From contig USJP01000094.1 in NCBI GenBank assembly GCA_900555105.1, forward strand, positions 1 through 6,634: 6,634 nucleotides of DNA, in the 5' to 3' direction. Numbering within the stretch: position 1 is the stretch's first letter; every line of letters begins with the position of its first letter. A program made the translations under genes and the position numbers. This DNA is from an uncultured Coriobacteriaceae bacterium. Lineage in GTDB: Bacteria; Actinomycetota; Coriobacteriia; Coriobacteriales; UMGS124. This document shows positions 1 through 6,630 of the stretch, one piece after another. The notes below the pieces were generated by a model. That model saw nothing but the letters and a program-made list of their open reading frames with translations, was not told the origin of the DNA and did not search any database.

Positions 1-2
1 CC

Positions 3-1556
3 CGCTCATGCGCCTCTGACCCTTGGAAGCCGCGCGCCTTTGAGGTGGGTGCGCACATCCTCGGGGTGCCGGGTGCCCTGGCGTCACGCTCTGCTTCTCG
101 CGGCCCTGCCAAGGCGCGCGTTGCCTCGGCCTCGCTTGCCATCGCCATCGTGCTCTTCGTCACGGCGGGCTCCTTCGGCGATGCACTCAAGGCGATTGCA
201 GGTGCCACGACTGAGGAATACGATTACGACATCTCGGTCTCGGCGTACTCCGACCAAGACGGTGACGTTTCTCGTGCACAAGCCGTGTACCAGGAGCTTT
301 GCAACGTTGGGGGCGTGCAGGGTAAAGGCGCTATTGCATTGGTAAGCCTGCCGGCATCAATGCCTGTTTCCATGGCCGGCGACGATGCCTATGGCTATGA
401 CGACGGTACGGGTGCCTTCCAATATCAAGCCTCTCTCGTTTTCGTTGATGACGAGGCGTACCGCACCTATCTCGATCAGCTCGGTTTGAACGCCGACGAG
501 TATCTCGACGCCTCGCATCCCAAGGCGCTCGCGTACAACGAGACCGGCCATAATGGCGGCGTGGGCTACGCGAATCTGCATGAATACGCAGGTACAGGCA
601 CGGTGAGCCTTTTCTCCTATGACCTGCCGGCCGAGGCTTCCGCGCGTGGGCCGCTGTACGAAAGCCTGTACGCAAGCGACGGCTCGTATGCTGCGGGCGC
701 GGACGCAGCCGGTGTTTGGGAGATGGTTGCGTCGGAGTACGAGTATTCGGGTTCCTCCGATGAGGGCGCATCTTCTGAGGGTTCGGGGGCAGACTCGCAA
801 GCCAACGCGTCCGATACTAGCCAAACCGTGAGGTACCCCCGCTCCGAGTATGCCAAGCCACTTGCCGACATCGAGGTGGGCGCGGTTGTCGACGAGAAGC
901 CCCAAGGCATGTCGCTCAATGTTCAGGCAGGTCTCATCGTGCCGATGTCGTTTGCAAAGACGCTGTTTGGGCAGGACAACCTGGCTGCTGCGACTATCGA
1001 CGGGGGCTCCCTTGGCTTTGCCGCCTACTTCGATGCCGACGACTCCGCCCAGGCGACAAGTGCGATGTACAACGTCATGAACGACTCGGATTTCCTGGGC
1101 TACAGCGTCTTTAACGTGGACGAGCAGGTGAAGAGCCAGACCGACATGGTGACGGTCGTGAACACGCTGTCGTACTCGTTTGCCATAATCCTCGCGCTTG
1201 TGGCCGTGGCAAACGTCTTCAACACGCTTGTGAGCAGCCTGCTTCTGCGCCAGCGCGAGTTTGCAGTGCTGCAGTCGGTGGGCATGTCCCGTGCGGGCGT
1301 GCGTCGCATGGTGATGTGGGAGTGCGTGCGTTTTGGCGCCCGTGGCCTTATCTGCGGTATGGCGGTGTCGTTTGTGGTGGCGCTGCTGCTCCACCGTGCC
1401 ATGGAGCTCTCGTTCAGGGGACTTGGCTTTACCATGCCTTGGGCATCGGTGGCCATCGCATTCGCCGTCTGCATCCTGGTAACGCCTTTGGCCTGCGCTT
1501 ACGGCCTCAAACACGCCAAGACCGACAACGTCGTGGAGGCCCTGCGCATGCAGTAG
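3..1556 (+). CDS. ABC transporter permease, FtsX-like, 5'-truncated by window edge
   Basis: C-terminal 517 residues of an integral-membrane ABC permease of the FtsX/MacB type, which works with a separate ATPase in the cytoplasmic membrane, usually to export peptides, lipids or antimicrobials. The frame is open to the window edge, and the residues before the GTG at 45 (ending PRAFEV) read as protein, so the true start is upstream. A membrane segment lies at about bases 115-175 (ASLAIAIVLFVTAGSF). A large extracytoplasmic domain follows (about 200-1140), with an acidic Ser/Gly-rich low-complexity stretch at about 735-825. The C-terminal FtsX domain (about 1145-1550) has three membrane segments; after the first comes the hallmark LRQREFAVLQSVGMSR. 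The Lys/Arg-rich N-terminal side and the domain order resemble bacitracin-exporter-like permeases, but the substrate cannot be told. The partner ATPase is not in the window. Family call is firm; substrate unknown. Confidence 0.88.
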   Translation, partial: RSCASDPWKPRAFEVGAHILGVPGALASRSASRGPAKARVASASLAIAIVLFVTAGSFGDALKAIAGATTEEYDYDISVSAYSDQDGDVSRAQAVYQELCNVGGVQGKGAIALVSLPASMPVSMAGDDAYGYDDGTGAFQYQASLVFVDDEAYRTYLDQLGLNADEYLDASHPKALAYNETGHNGGVGYANLHEYAGTGTVSLFSYDLPAEASARGPLYESLYASDGSYAAGADAAGVWEMVASEYEYSGSSDEGASSEGSGADSQANASDTSQTVRYPRSEYAKPLADIEVGAVVDEKPQGMSLNVQAGLIVPMSFAKTLFGQDNLAAATIDGGSLGFAAYFDADDSAQATSAMYNVMNDSDFLGYSVFNVDEQVKSQTDMVTVVNTLSYSFAIILALVAVANVFNTLVSSLLLRQREFAVLQSVGMSRAGVRRMVMWECVRFGARGLICGMAVSFVVALLLHRAMELSFRGLGFTMPWASVAIAFAVCILVTPLACAYGLKHAKTDNVVEALRMQ

Positions 1557-1588
1557 CTCATGCGTTGCGCTGAATCCATCTGATAACA

Positions 1589-1626
1589 AAGGGCGAGCCC
1601 GCAGCGATGCGAGCCCGCCCTTCTTT
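1589..1626 (+). terminator. Rho-independent terminator after the permease gene
   Basis: Two 14-base arms (1589-1602 and 1609-1622) pair with two mismatches around a six-base loop AGCGAT. The right arm runs into TTCTTT. It begins 33 bases after the permease stop codon and separates that gene from the next promoter. The T tract is short and interrupted, so efficiency is uncertain. An A-rich left flank could give weak activity on the other strand. Confidence 0.75.
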
Positions 1627-1660
1627 GTGTGTAGCCCTGGTCTGACCCATGTAACTGAAC

Positions 1661-1681
1661 TATACTATCGTTATAACGATA
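1661..1681 (+). promoter_or_regulatory. Candidate -10 and 16-bp palindromic operator of the DUF3990/XRE operon
   Basis: TATACT at 1661-1666 is a good -10 match. Sharing its last base is a perfect palindrome, TATCGTTATAACGATA (1666-1681). No strong -35 is seen: CTGACC at 1642-1647 is a four-of-six match but only 13 bases away. The palindrome would cover the transcription start and ends four bases before the Shine-Dalgarno GGAGG at 1685-1689. Its placement suits a repressor operator, most simply bound by the HTH protein of the same operon. The palindrome is seen directly; promoter and operator roles are inferred. Confidence 0.6.
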
Positions 1682-1695
1682 ATTGGAGGTGTGCA

Positions 1696-2394
1696 ATGGG
1701 GACAATCGAGCTGTATCACGGCTCGTCGCATGTTGTCAAGCGCCCGACGTTTGGTTTGGGAAACCCGCGCAACGACTATGGCCTGGGGTTTTACTGTACT
1801 GAGACCTTGGCCATGGCCCAAGAATGGGGCTGTGTCGATGGCAACAGCGGCTATGCCAACAAGTATCGTCTTGACCTGGCCTGTCTCGATGTGCTCGATT
1901 TGTCGGAAGATGAGGGCTATAACGTCCTCAACTGGCTTGCCGTGCTGCTTGACAACCGTATGGTGAGGCTTTCTGCCGGCCTTCCCAAACAGGCGGCTGA
2001 ATATCTTGCCAAGGTGTTCCTGCCGGACTATCGAGATTCCGATGTCATGCGCGGGTATCGTGCGGATGACTCATATTTTGCCTTCGCTTCGGCGTTTCTG
2101 TCGGGTGCCATTTCTCTTGAGCAGCTCCGTCGTGCCATGATGCTGGGGGAGTTGGGTGAGCAGGTGGTTGTGCGCTCGTCCCGCGCATTTCAAAGGCTTG
2201 AGTTTGTTGAGGCGATTGCAGCCGATGGCAGCGTGTTTTACCAGCGCAAAGAGCGTCGCAACGCTCAAGCGAAGGAAGCATTCCAGAAGGAGCGAGAATC
2301 TTCGACGGCAACACAAGGGCTCTATGCCGTCGATATGCTCAGGGAGGAGTGGAACAATGACAGCGCCCGCTTTCGACATCCTCTATCTCGATGA
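1696..2394 (+). CDS. DUF3990 family protein, probable ADP-ribosyltransferase-like toxin
   Basis: A 232-residue protein of the DUF3990 family, distantly related to ADP-ribosyltransferases and commonly found as the toxin member of two-gene modules. Visible family features are LYHGS at residues 6-10, NDYGLGFYCTE at 26-36 followed by AxxW (41-44), which resembles the H-Y part of an ART active site, a hydrophobic NWLAVLLDNR stretch in the middle, and LGELGEQVVV around 152-159, where E155 or Q156 could be the third active-site position. The ATG at 1696 is chosen over a longer frame from 1627 because GGAGG (1685-1689) sits six bases upstream and the family starts at about this point; the extra 23 residues would cover the palindrome. 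No signal peptide or membrane segment is seen, so it is cytosolic. The next gene overlaps its end by 38 bases in another frame, indicating coupled translation. Target molecule and toxicity are inferred, not shown. Confidence 0.82.
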   Translation: MGTIELYHGSSHVVKRPTFGLGNPRNDYGLGFYCTETLAMAQEWGCVDGNSGYANKYRLDLACLDVLDLSEDEGYNVLNWLAVLLDNRMVRLSAGLPKQAAEYLAKVFLPDYRDSDVMRGYRADDSYFAFASAFLSGAISLEQLRRAMMLGELGEQVVVRSSRAFQRLEFVEAIAADGSVFYQRKERRNAQAKEAFQKERESSTATQGLYAVDMLREEWNNDSARFRHPLSR

Positions 2395-3019
2395 TGCAAT
2401 GGCAAATTTGGGTGGCATGTTGGAGTATGCGGCTCTTGATTGCGGCCTCGATCTCGACACCTTTTTCGGGTACTTCCTGACTTCCGGTGTCGCCATCCAA
2501 TTTGAGAGGGGAAACCCCAGCTATGTGGCTGGACTTTCGGGCCCGGAACTCGTTCGCAAAGTCCTGCAGCGCTCGGGTTGCGATGTCGCATCGCTGCCTG
2601 AGCCTGCCACGCGAGAAGGTTTTGGCCCTCAGTACTGGGCGGGATGGTCGCTTGCCGAGTACCAGTGGGCGCGCGCGGAGCGGTTTTGCGACATGGTCGC
2701 CGACGGCCTGACGGCAAGTAAGGTTGTGGATCTCTACCTGCTGCATGAGGCGGATGCGAGCAAGTTCGCCGAAGTCGCCGACGAGATTCTGACAAAGGCG
2801 CGCCGGAGTCGCCCGACGCGCCTGCAGACATTGAGAAAGAACAGGGGATTGACTCAGGTTGAGCTTTCCGTTGCGACCGACGTAAGCCTGCGCATGATTC
2901 AGCTCTACGAGCAGCGGCAAAACGACATCGCAAAAGCTGAGGCAGGAACAGTCATCCGTCTTGCCCGTGCCTTGGGTTGCGCAGTTGAGGACGTTGTGGA
3001 GCCGCCGCTGTATGGCTAG
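2357..3019 (+). CDS. XRE-family HTH protein with conserved N-terminal domain, probable antitoxin/autorepressor
   Basis: A 220-residue protein, likely the partner of the DUF3990 gene. The C-terminal part (about 155-214) is an XRE/Cro-type helix-turn-helix: LRKNRGLTQVELSVATDVS, then RMIQLYEQRQNDI, then a RLARALGCAVEDVVEP end typical of the family. The N-terminal part (about 8-115) has no name I can give but shows conserved-looking blocks: FFGYFLTSGVAIQFERGNP at 36-54, YVAGLSGPEL at 56-65 and YWAGWSLAEYQW at 93-104. I recall similar blocks in HTH proteins beside DUF3990 genes. The ATG at 2357 is chosen over an upstream GTG at 2156 because GGGAGGAG (2342-2349) lies seven bases before it, and the longer start would put 67 residues of out-of-frame toxin sequence on the protein. 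It probably neutralises the toxin through the N-terminal domain and represses the operon at 1666-1681; both are inferred. Confidence 0.83.
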   Translation: MTAPAFDILYLDDAMANLGGMLEYAALDCGLDLDTFFGYFLTSGVAIQFERGNPSYVAGLSGPELVRKVLQRSGCDVASLPEPATREGFGPQYWAGWSLAEYQWARAERFCDMVADGLTASKVVDLYLLHEADASKFAEVADEILTKARRSRPTRLQTLRKNRGLTQVELSVATDVSLRMIQLYEQRQNDIAKAEAGTVIRLARALGCAVEDVVEPPLYG

Positions 3020-3028
3020 TGGCTCTGC

Positions 3029-5090
3029 CTACCTCGGAACCACCGTGCCGCCAGCGTCCACCATGGTCTGGGCGATGGCGCGGCCGATCATGTCGAGGTA
3101 GGCCTGCTCGCCCTCGGGGCGCAGGTGAGTGTTGTCGGCCCACAGGTAGATTTCCTCGTTGCCGGCGCACACGCTCGGCCAGTCGATGTAGTGCACGTTG
3201 TCGTGGGCGTCGGCCACCTGCTGGAGGTTGGCGTTGGCCGCGTCCTGGAAGCCATCGGGGTTGACGGTGCCCACGAGGAAGGCGTGCGTACCTGCGGGAA
3301 GCGTCGCGACCATGCCCTCGAGCTCATCGATGCCAGGGGTCGTGTTGGAGAAGCAGGCAAATACGACGACCTTGCCCACCACGCCCTGCGACACGTAGTC
3401 GGCAAACACGCTGAACGCCTGGAAGGGCATGCGTCCCACGTAGGCATCCTCATAGCCCGTGGGGAAAATGTCGTAGAAGCCGTCCTCGGGCGGCACCGAG
3501 TCGCCGATGAGGATGGGGGAGTAGACCCCTGCCGCATTGTCCTGCTCAGACTGGTGCAGCGAGAAAGACATGATGCCCTCAGGCAGGGAGACGGGCGCCG
3601 GTGCTTGGTCGGCTTGCTTCACGGTGCCTGCGGCACTGGCGTCGGCGGTCGGCGTAACGTCTTGCACAACGGGCATGTCGCTGGGCTGATTCGCCGTGGC
3701 GACCGGAGCAGCTGCCCCGTCTCCCGCCTGGCCTGTGGTGCCTTGGGCGTTCGTGCGGCCGGCCGTAAGGTCGCGCGCCTTGTCCACGGCCTCGCCGGTG
3801 GAGGAGATGGCATCCTTGGGCACGAGGGTGACTTCGGGTACTGCGATGCAGCCCACTGTGGCAACTACCAGCAGCAATGCGCATACACCCGTGCCTGCCA
3901 CCTGCGGCGTGCGTGCAAAGAACGCGGGACCCTCCTGGCGAATGCGGGCCATGAGCTCCTTGTTGCCCAAGGGCTGCTCGATGAACCTCCAGGCCAGCTC
4001 GGCCACGCCCAGCGACACGGCTGCTGCCAGGAGCTTCAGCCACCATGCGGCGCCACCGGTGGCACCCATGAGCACGATGACGGGGTAGTGCCACAGGTAC
4101 AGCGAGAACGACCTGCTGCCGAGCCATTGCAGGGGTGCGCAGGAAAACGCGCGGTTGAGCAGCGTCCCGGGCGACAGCAGGTTCATCATGAGCAGGCACG
4201 TGAGGATTGTGGCGAGCAGCATGCCGCCATAATAGAAGAACTGCGAGGTGGGAGGCACAACCACCATGATGACGACGAGGCCCACCAGGCCCACCCAGCC
4301 AAAGACCTCGACGGCGGTGGAGGGGGGCAAACACAGGGCGATCCACAAAGCCGCGCGGCGAGGCGGGGTCGGCAAAGCGACGCACGCCCACCTGCTCAAC
4401 GAGCAGATTGCGACCAACCACGGGCATATAGCCTAGGGGCCACATGAACGCCAGCAAGGCGCCTGCCAGCACGGCAAAGGCGCGCGTGTCGCAGCCGTAG
4501 TACACACGGCTCGGGTCGGTTCCGGGCACGTAGAGCGCCGCCATGAGCACGGCCGAGACGAGGGTGAGTACGCCCGCGACAATGGCCATGGCGCCCTTGT
4601 TGTTGTGCGAAAGCTTGAGGCCTACTGTGAGGAGGAGCGGCCACAGGATGCAAAGCTGCGCGTCAACGCCCAAATACCACAGGTGCGTGAGCGGAGAGAC
4701 GCCGCCGATCTTGTCGAAGTACGACAAGCCGTTCACGATGTAGTTCCAGTTGTCGAAGAACAGAAGGCTCGGCAGGATATCGGGGCGCATCTTGGTGAGG
4801 GCCACGTGATTGAGGGCGATGCAAGCCACGCAGACAATCAGGATCATCGCTGCCATGGGAGGCCAGAGACGCTTGAGGCGGCGACCCCAGAAGCTCGGCA
4901 GATTCACGTCGCCCGTGCGGTCGAACTCGCGCAGGATAGAGTTGGTCACCAAGTAGCCCGTCAGCACGAGGAACATGACGACGCCCATATGGCCGCTTGG
5001 CAGCCAGTTCACTTCCAGGTGGTATGCCACCACGGATGCGATCGCCAAGGCGCGCAGACCCTCGATTGACTTCACGCGTGCGTTTGCCAT
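3029..5090 (-). pseudogene. Acyltransferase-3/SGNH O-acetyltransferase (OatA-like), frameshifted
   Basis: A membrane acyltransferase that would move acetyl groups across the membrane onto peptidoglycan or another surface glycan. The first frame runs from ATG at 5090: R13-x10-H24 (the acyltransferase-3 motif), FWGRRLKRL at 67-75, LTHLWYLGVDAQL at 134-146 (family often has E in place of D143) and six membrane segments. Homology leaves this frame at about residue 256 (base 4322) and resumes one base on in the frame that stops at 3029: five more membrane segments, including FSLYLWHYPVIVL, then an Ala/Thr/Gln-rich linker and an SGNH domain with IGDSVP (Ser codon 3497-3499) and DNTH (Asp 3134-3136, His 3125-3127). 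Removing one C from the C6 run gives a 686-residue protein with all catalytic residues. As sequenced, the first frame stays open to 3579, giving a 503-residue chimera lacking the SGNH domain; the second frame alone spans 3029-4417. Phase variation, decay and sequencing error all remain possible. Confidence 0.85.
4322..4327 (-). other. C6 homopolymer at the frameshift point of the acyltransferase
   Basis: On the coding strand the bases read GTG TTT GCC CCC C TCC ACC. Five C residues would join the upstream frame (VDRPVFAP) to the downstream frame (STAVEVFGW). Codon choice supports a switch here: before this point the first frame uses GC-ending common codons, while the second frame shows AGG and several TTG codons. 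The exact base is not provable without a homologue, but the window for the shift is narrow. Confidence 0.65.
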
Positions 5091-5117
5091 GTCTGTTCCG
5101 TTTCCTGTTCCCCATCA

Positions 5118-5153
5118 GGCCGGGTTCCCGGCCCGGCTGAAACTGTTTTCAGC
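5118..5153 (-). promoter_or_regulatory. Two tandem hairpins in the leader of the acyltransferase gene
   Basis: Two perfect inverted repeats stand back to back. Arms 5136-5142 and 5147-5153 (GCTGAAA/TTTCAGC) enclose four bases, and arms 5118-5123 and 5128-5133 (GGCCGG/CCGGCC) enclose GTTC. On the minus strand they lie between the candidate promoter and the ATG at 5090, so they would fold in the 5' leader. Neither has a following T run, so they are not simple terminators. They may affect leader stability or translation; no known riboswitch class is recognised. Confidence 0.5.
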
Positions 5154-5158
5154 GCGGG

Positions 5159-5187
5159 ATTATCGCCCAAAACGCCTGTTGCTACAA
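5159..5187 (-). promoter_or_regulatory. Candidate promoter of the acyltransferase gene
   Basis: On the minus strand, GATAAT (5159-5164) is a five-of-six -10 match, with TTGTAG (5182-5187) as a weak -35 at exactly 17 bases. A start point near 5152 would give a leader of about 60 bases beginning with the first hairpin. The gene's ribosome site is weak (GGA, six bases before ATG). Confidence 0.45.
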
Positions 5188-5196
5188 CGTCAGGCG
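5173..5196. promoter_or_regulatory. CGCCTG/CAGGCG dyad over the acyltransferase -35
   Basis: Six-base perfect arms at 5173-5178 and 5191-5196 are separated by 12 bases, with a smaller TTG/CAA pair inside. The dyad spans the candidate -35 at 5182-5187, where a repressor could block transcription. No cognate regulator is visible and arms of this length can arise by chance in GC-rich DNA. Confidence 0.3.
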
Positions 5197-5289
5197 ACGC
5201 AAACATGCTGCGTACCATATCTTTTCAAGTGTTGCCGGGCGTGCAATGCACATCAACCTGGATTTATCAGGTAGAGAGGGCCTTGAGCA

Positions 5290-5317
5290 CTGACTTGCGC
5301 ACATGTCGCGTTACACT
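5290..5317 (+). promoter_or_regulatory. Candidate promoter of the RGG-tail protein gene
   Basis: CTGACT (5290-5295) and TACACT (5312-5317) each match four of six consensus bases with a 16-base spacer. Transcription would start near 5324, giving a leader of about 50 bases that includes a run of seven T at 5338-5344. The remainder of the intergenic region (5197-5289) shows only a small ACCTG/CAGGT dyad at 5256-5272 and no gene. Confidence 0.35.
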
Positions 5318-5373
5318 TATTGCGAGTGTGTCTTTGATTTTTTTGAATCTTTCATCGCGAGGCGGGAGCTGAC

Positions 5374-6630
5374 GTGAGGCTTTTTGGCGATAACAGCAAG
5401 TACGGCGACACCGATATTGAGCTTGCCGGTGGCAAGCGCACGGTGGGTGTGAAAGTCGAGGACGGTAAGGCTTTCCCCGAAGGCGTCGCCGGTCTCATCC
5501 CCGTCGTCACCAAGCGCAAGAAGGGCGGCACCAAGACCGTCTACGCCTTCCCCACCAAGGAAGGCGATTCCGGCGAGCTTGAGCAGACCGATGAGCTTGC
5601 CGTCATTACCGACGGCGTCGATCTCATCAACCGCCTGCTTGCCCAGGCCGCAGAGCTTGCCCGTATCGAGCTCGGCCAGATTTTCGGCGTGACCATGGCC
5701 ATCACCCCCGAGAACTACAACTTCACGCGCGTGGAGATCGTCCCCATCGACGCTCACAACAAGCCCAGCGAGACTCCCGTGCACCTGCACATCGAGACCT
5801 CCGAGGAGCCTTGCGAGCCCGGCAGCCTGAGCTGCGTTATCGAGCTTGACGGCGAGGGCGTGCCTGCCCGCGTGCTCATCTGCGAGTACAACGAGCGCAA
5901 CGCCACGCTGCGTATCAACGTCAACGTCAACGAGAAGACCGGCAAGCTGAGCGTCCAAAAGGTCGAGGACATCATGGGCAGCGAGGCGCGCCTGCTGTAC
6001 AAGCGCGGCTGGACTCCCCAGGGCGCCCAGTACGTCGCCGCTCGCAAGGAAGGTCGCGAGGGTGGCGAGCGCGGCGGCAAGTTCGTACGCAAGACCGGTC
6101 GCGCCGTGTCGCGTGACCAGCGTGATTCCTTCGACGGCGAGCGCGAGGGCCGCTTCGAGAAGAGCTCGCACCGCAACCGTTTTGATGACGAGCGCGACGG
6201 CAGTCGTGGCGAGCGTCCCCGTGGCGGTAAGCCTGCTCGCCGCGACGAGGTCCCCGGCATGAGGCGCATCGACGGCTCTCCCGCCAAGCGTGGCGGCACC
6301 CATCGGGATTGCGATGACCGTCGTTCCCGCGATTTCGACGACCGTCCTCGTGGCGAGCGCCGCTACGACGATCGCGGGAATCGCGATTACAGTGAGCGTC
6401 GCTATGACGAGCGTCGCTCTGATGACCGTCGCTCCGGTAGCCGCGATTACGACGACCGTCGTTCCGGCGGCTACGACGACCGTGGTAGCCGTGGCGGCGA
6501 GCGTCGTTACGACGACCGCTCTCGTGGCGGTCGCGACGGTGGCTCCAATGGCCGCCCGCGCAGCAACGGCGGCAACGGCGGCTCTCGCGGTGGCAATCGC
6601 GGCAAAGGAGGCTCTCGCCCTTCCCACTAG
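5374..6630 (+). CDS. Unrecognised protein with RGG/YDDR-rich disordered C-terminal tail
   Basis: A 418-residue protein I do not recognise. The GTG at 5374 is the only start: GGGAG (5364-5368) lies five bases upstream and an in-frame TGA at 5344-5346 bars a longer one. The N-terminal half (about 1-223) looks folded and soluble: a beta-rich opening (IELAGGKRTVGVKVEDG), a helix around 85-110 (GVDLINRLLAQAAELARIELGQIFG), then alternating beta-type stretches to LRINVNVNEKTGKLSVQKVEDIMG. There is no signal peptide or membrane segment. From about residue 224 the sequence becomes strongly charged and low in hydrophobics, with RGG/RGR units and repeated YDDR, ending in Gly/Asn/Ser/Arg (GGNGGSRGGNRGKGG). 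Such tails in other proteins bind RNA or drive condensation, for example at the ends of DEAD-box helicases and cold-shock-type RNA-binding proteins, but no helicase or KH/S1/RRM motif is seen here. An RNA-linked role is inference only. Confidence 0.85.
   Translation: MRLFGDNSKYGDTDIELAGGKRTVGVKVEDGKAFPEGVAGLIPVVTKRKKGGTKTVYAFPTKEGDSGELEQTDELAVITDGVDLINRLLAQAAELARIELGQIFGVTMAITPENYNFTRVEIVPIDAHNKPSETPVHLHIETSEEPCEPGSLSCVIELDGEGVPARVLICEYNERNATLRINVNVNEKTGKLSVQKVEDIMGSEARLLYKRGWTPQGAQYVAARKEGREGGERGGKFVRKTGRAVSRDQRDSFDGEREGRFEKSSHRNRFDDERDGSRGERPRGGKPARRDEVPGMRRIDGSPAKRGGTHRDCDDRRSRDFDDRPRGERRYDDRGNRDYSERRYDERRSDDRRSGSRDYDDRRSGGYDDRGSRGGERRYDDRSRGGRDGGSNGRPRSNGGNGGSRGGNRGKGGSRPSH
6310..6519 (+). 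repeat. Imperfect [YF]DDR repeat block in the tail of the 5374 gene
   Basis: Eight xD[DE]R units occur at residues 313, 321, 331, 344, 349, 359, 367 and 379, most with Tyr or Phe first and usually separated by R/G/S-rich spacers of 4 to 9 residues. Codons vary between units (GAC/GAT, CGT/CGC), so the peptide pattern is kept better than the DNA, which argues for selection on the protein and not a very recent DNA expansion. Confidence 0.75.

Noticed and set aside
357..1589. 410-codon minus-strand open frame across the permease gene
   Set aside because: His/Arg-rich composition with no domain features, opposite a clear FtsX permease; an artefact of high GC.
1627..1695. Longer start for the DUF3990 gene
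   Set aside because: No ribosome site there, it would run through the -10 and palindrome, and the family begins near the LYHGS motif; ATG 1696 has GGAGG at the right distance.
2156..2356. Longer GTG start for the HTH gene
   Set aside because: The extra residues are Arg/Ser-rich out-of-frame toxin sequence, and ATG 2357 has a strong Shine-Dalgarno.
3125..4447. 440-codon plus-strand open frame across the acyltransferase
   Set aside because: Gly/His/Arg-rich with no recognisable motif, while the minus strand holds SGNH and acyltransferase motifs.
5313..5344. ACACT/AGTGT hairpin followed by seven T residues, terminator-like
   Set aside because: The stem is only five base pairs, the T run starts eight bases later, and it sits between the candidate promoter and start of the downstream gene; weak attenuation cannot be excluded.
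5317..6627. 436-codon open frame on the minus strand opposite the RGG-tail gene
   Set aside because: Its product is mostly Ala/Val/Thr/Leu monotony, the mirror of GC-ending codons on the plus strand; the plus-strand gene has a ribosome site and a protein-like N-terminal half.
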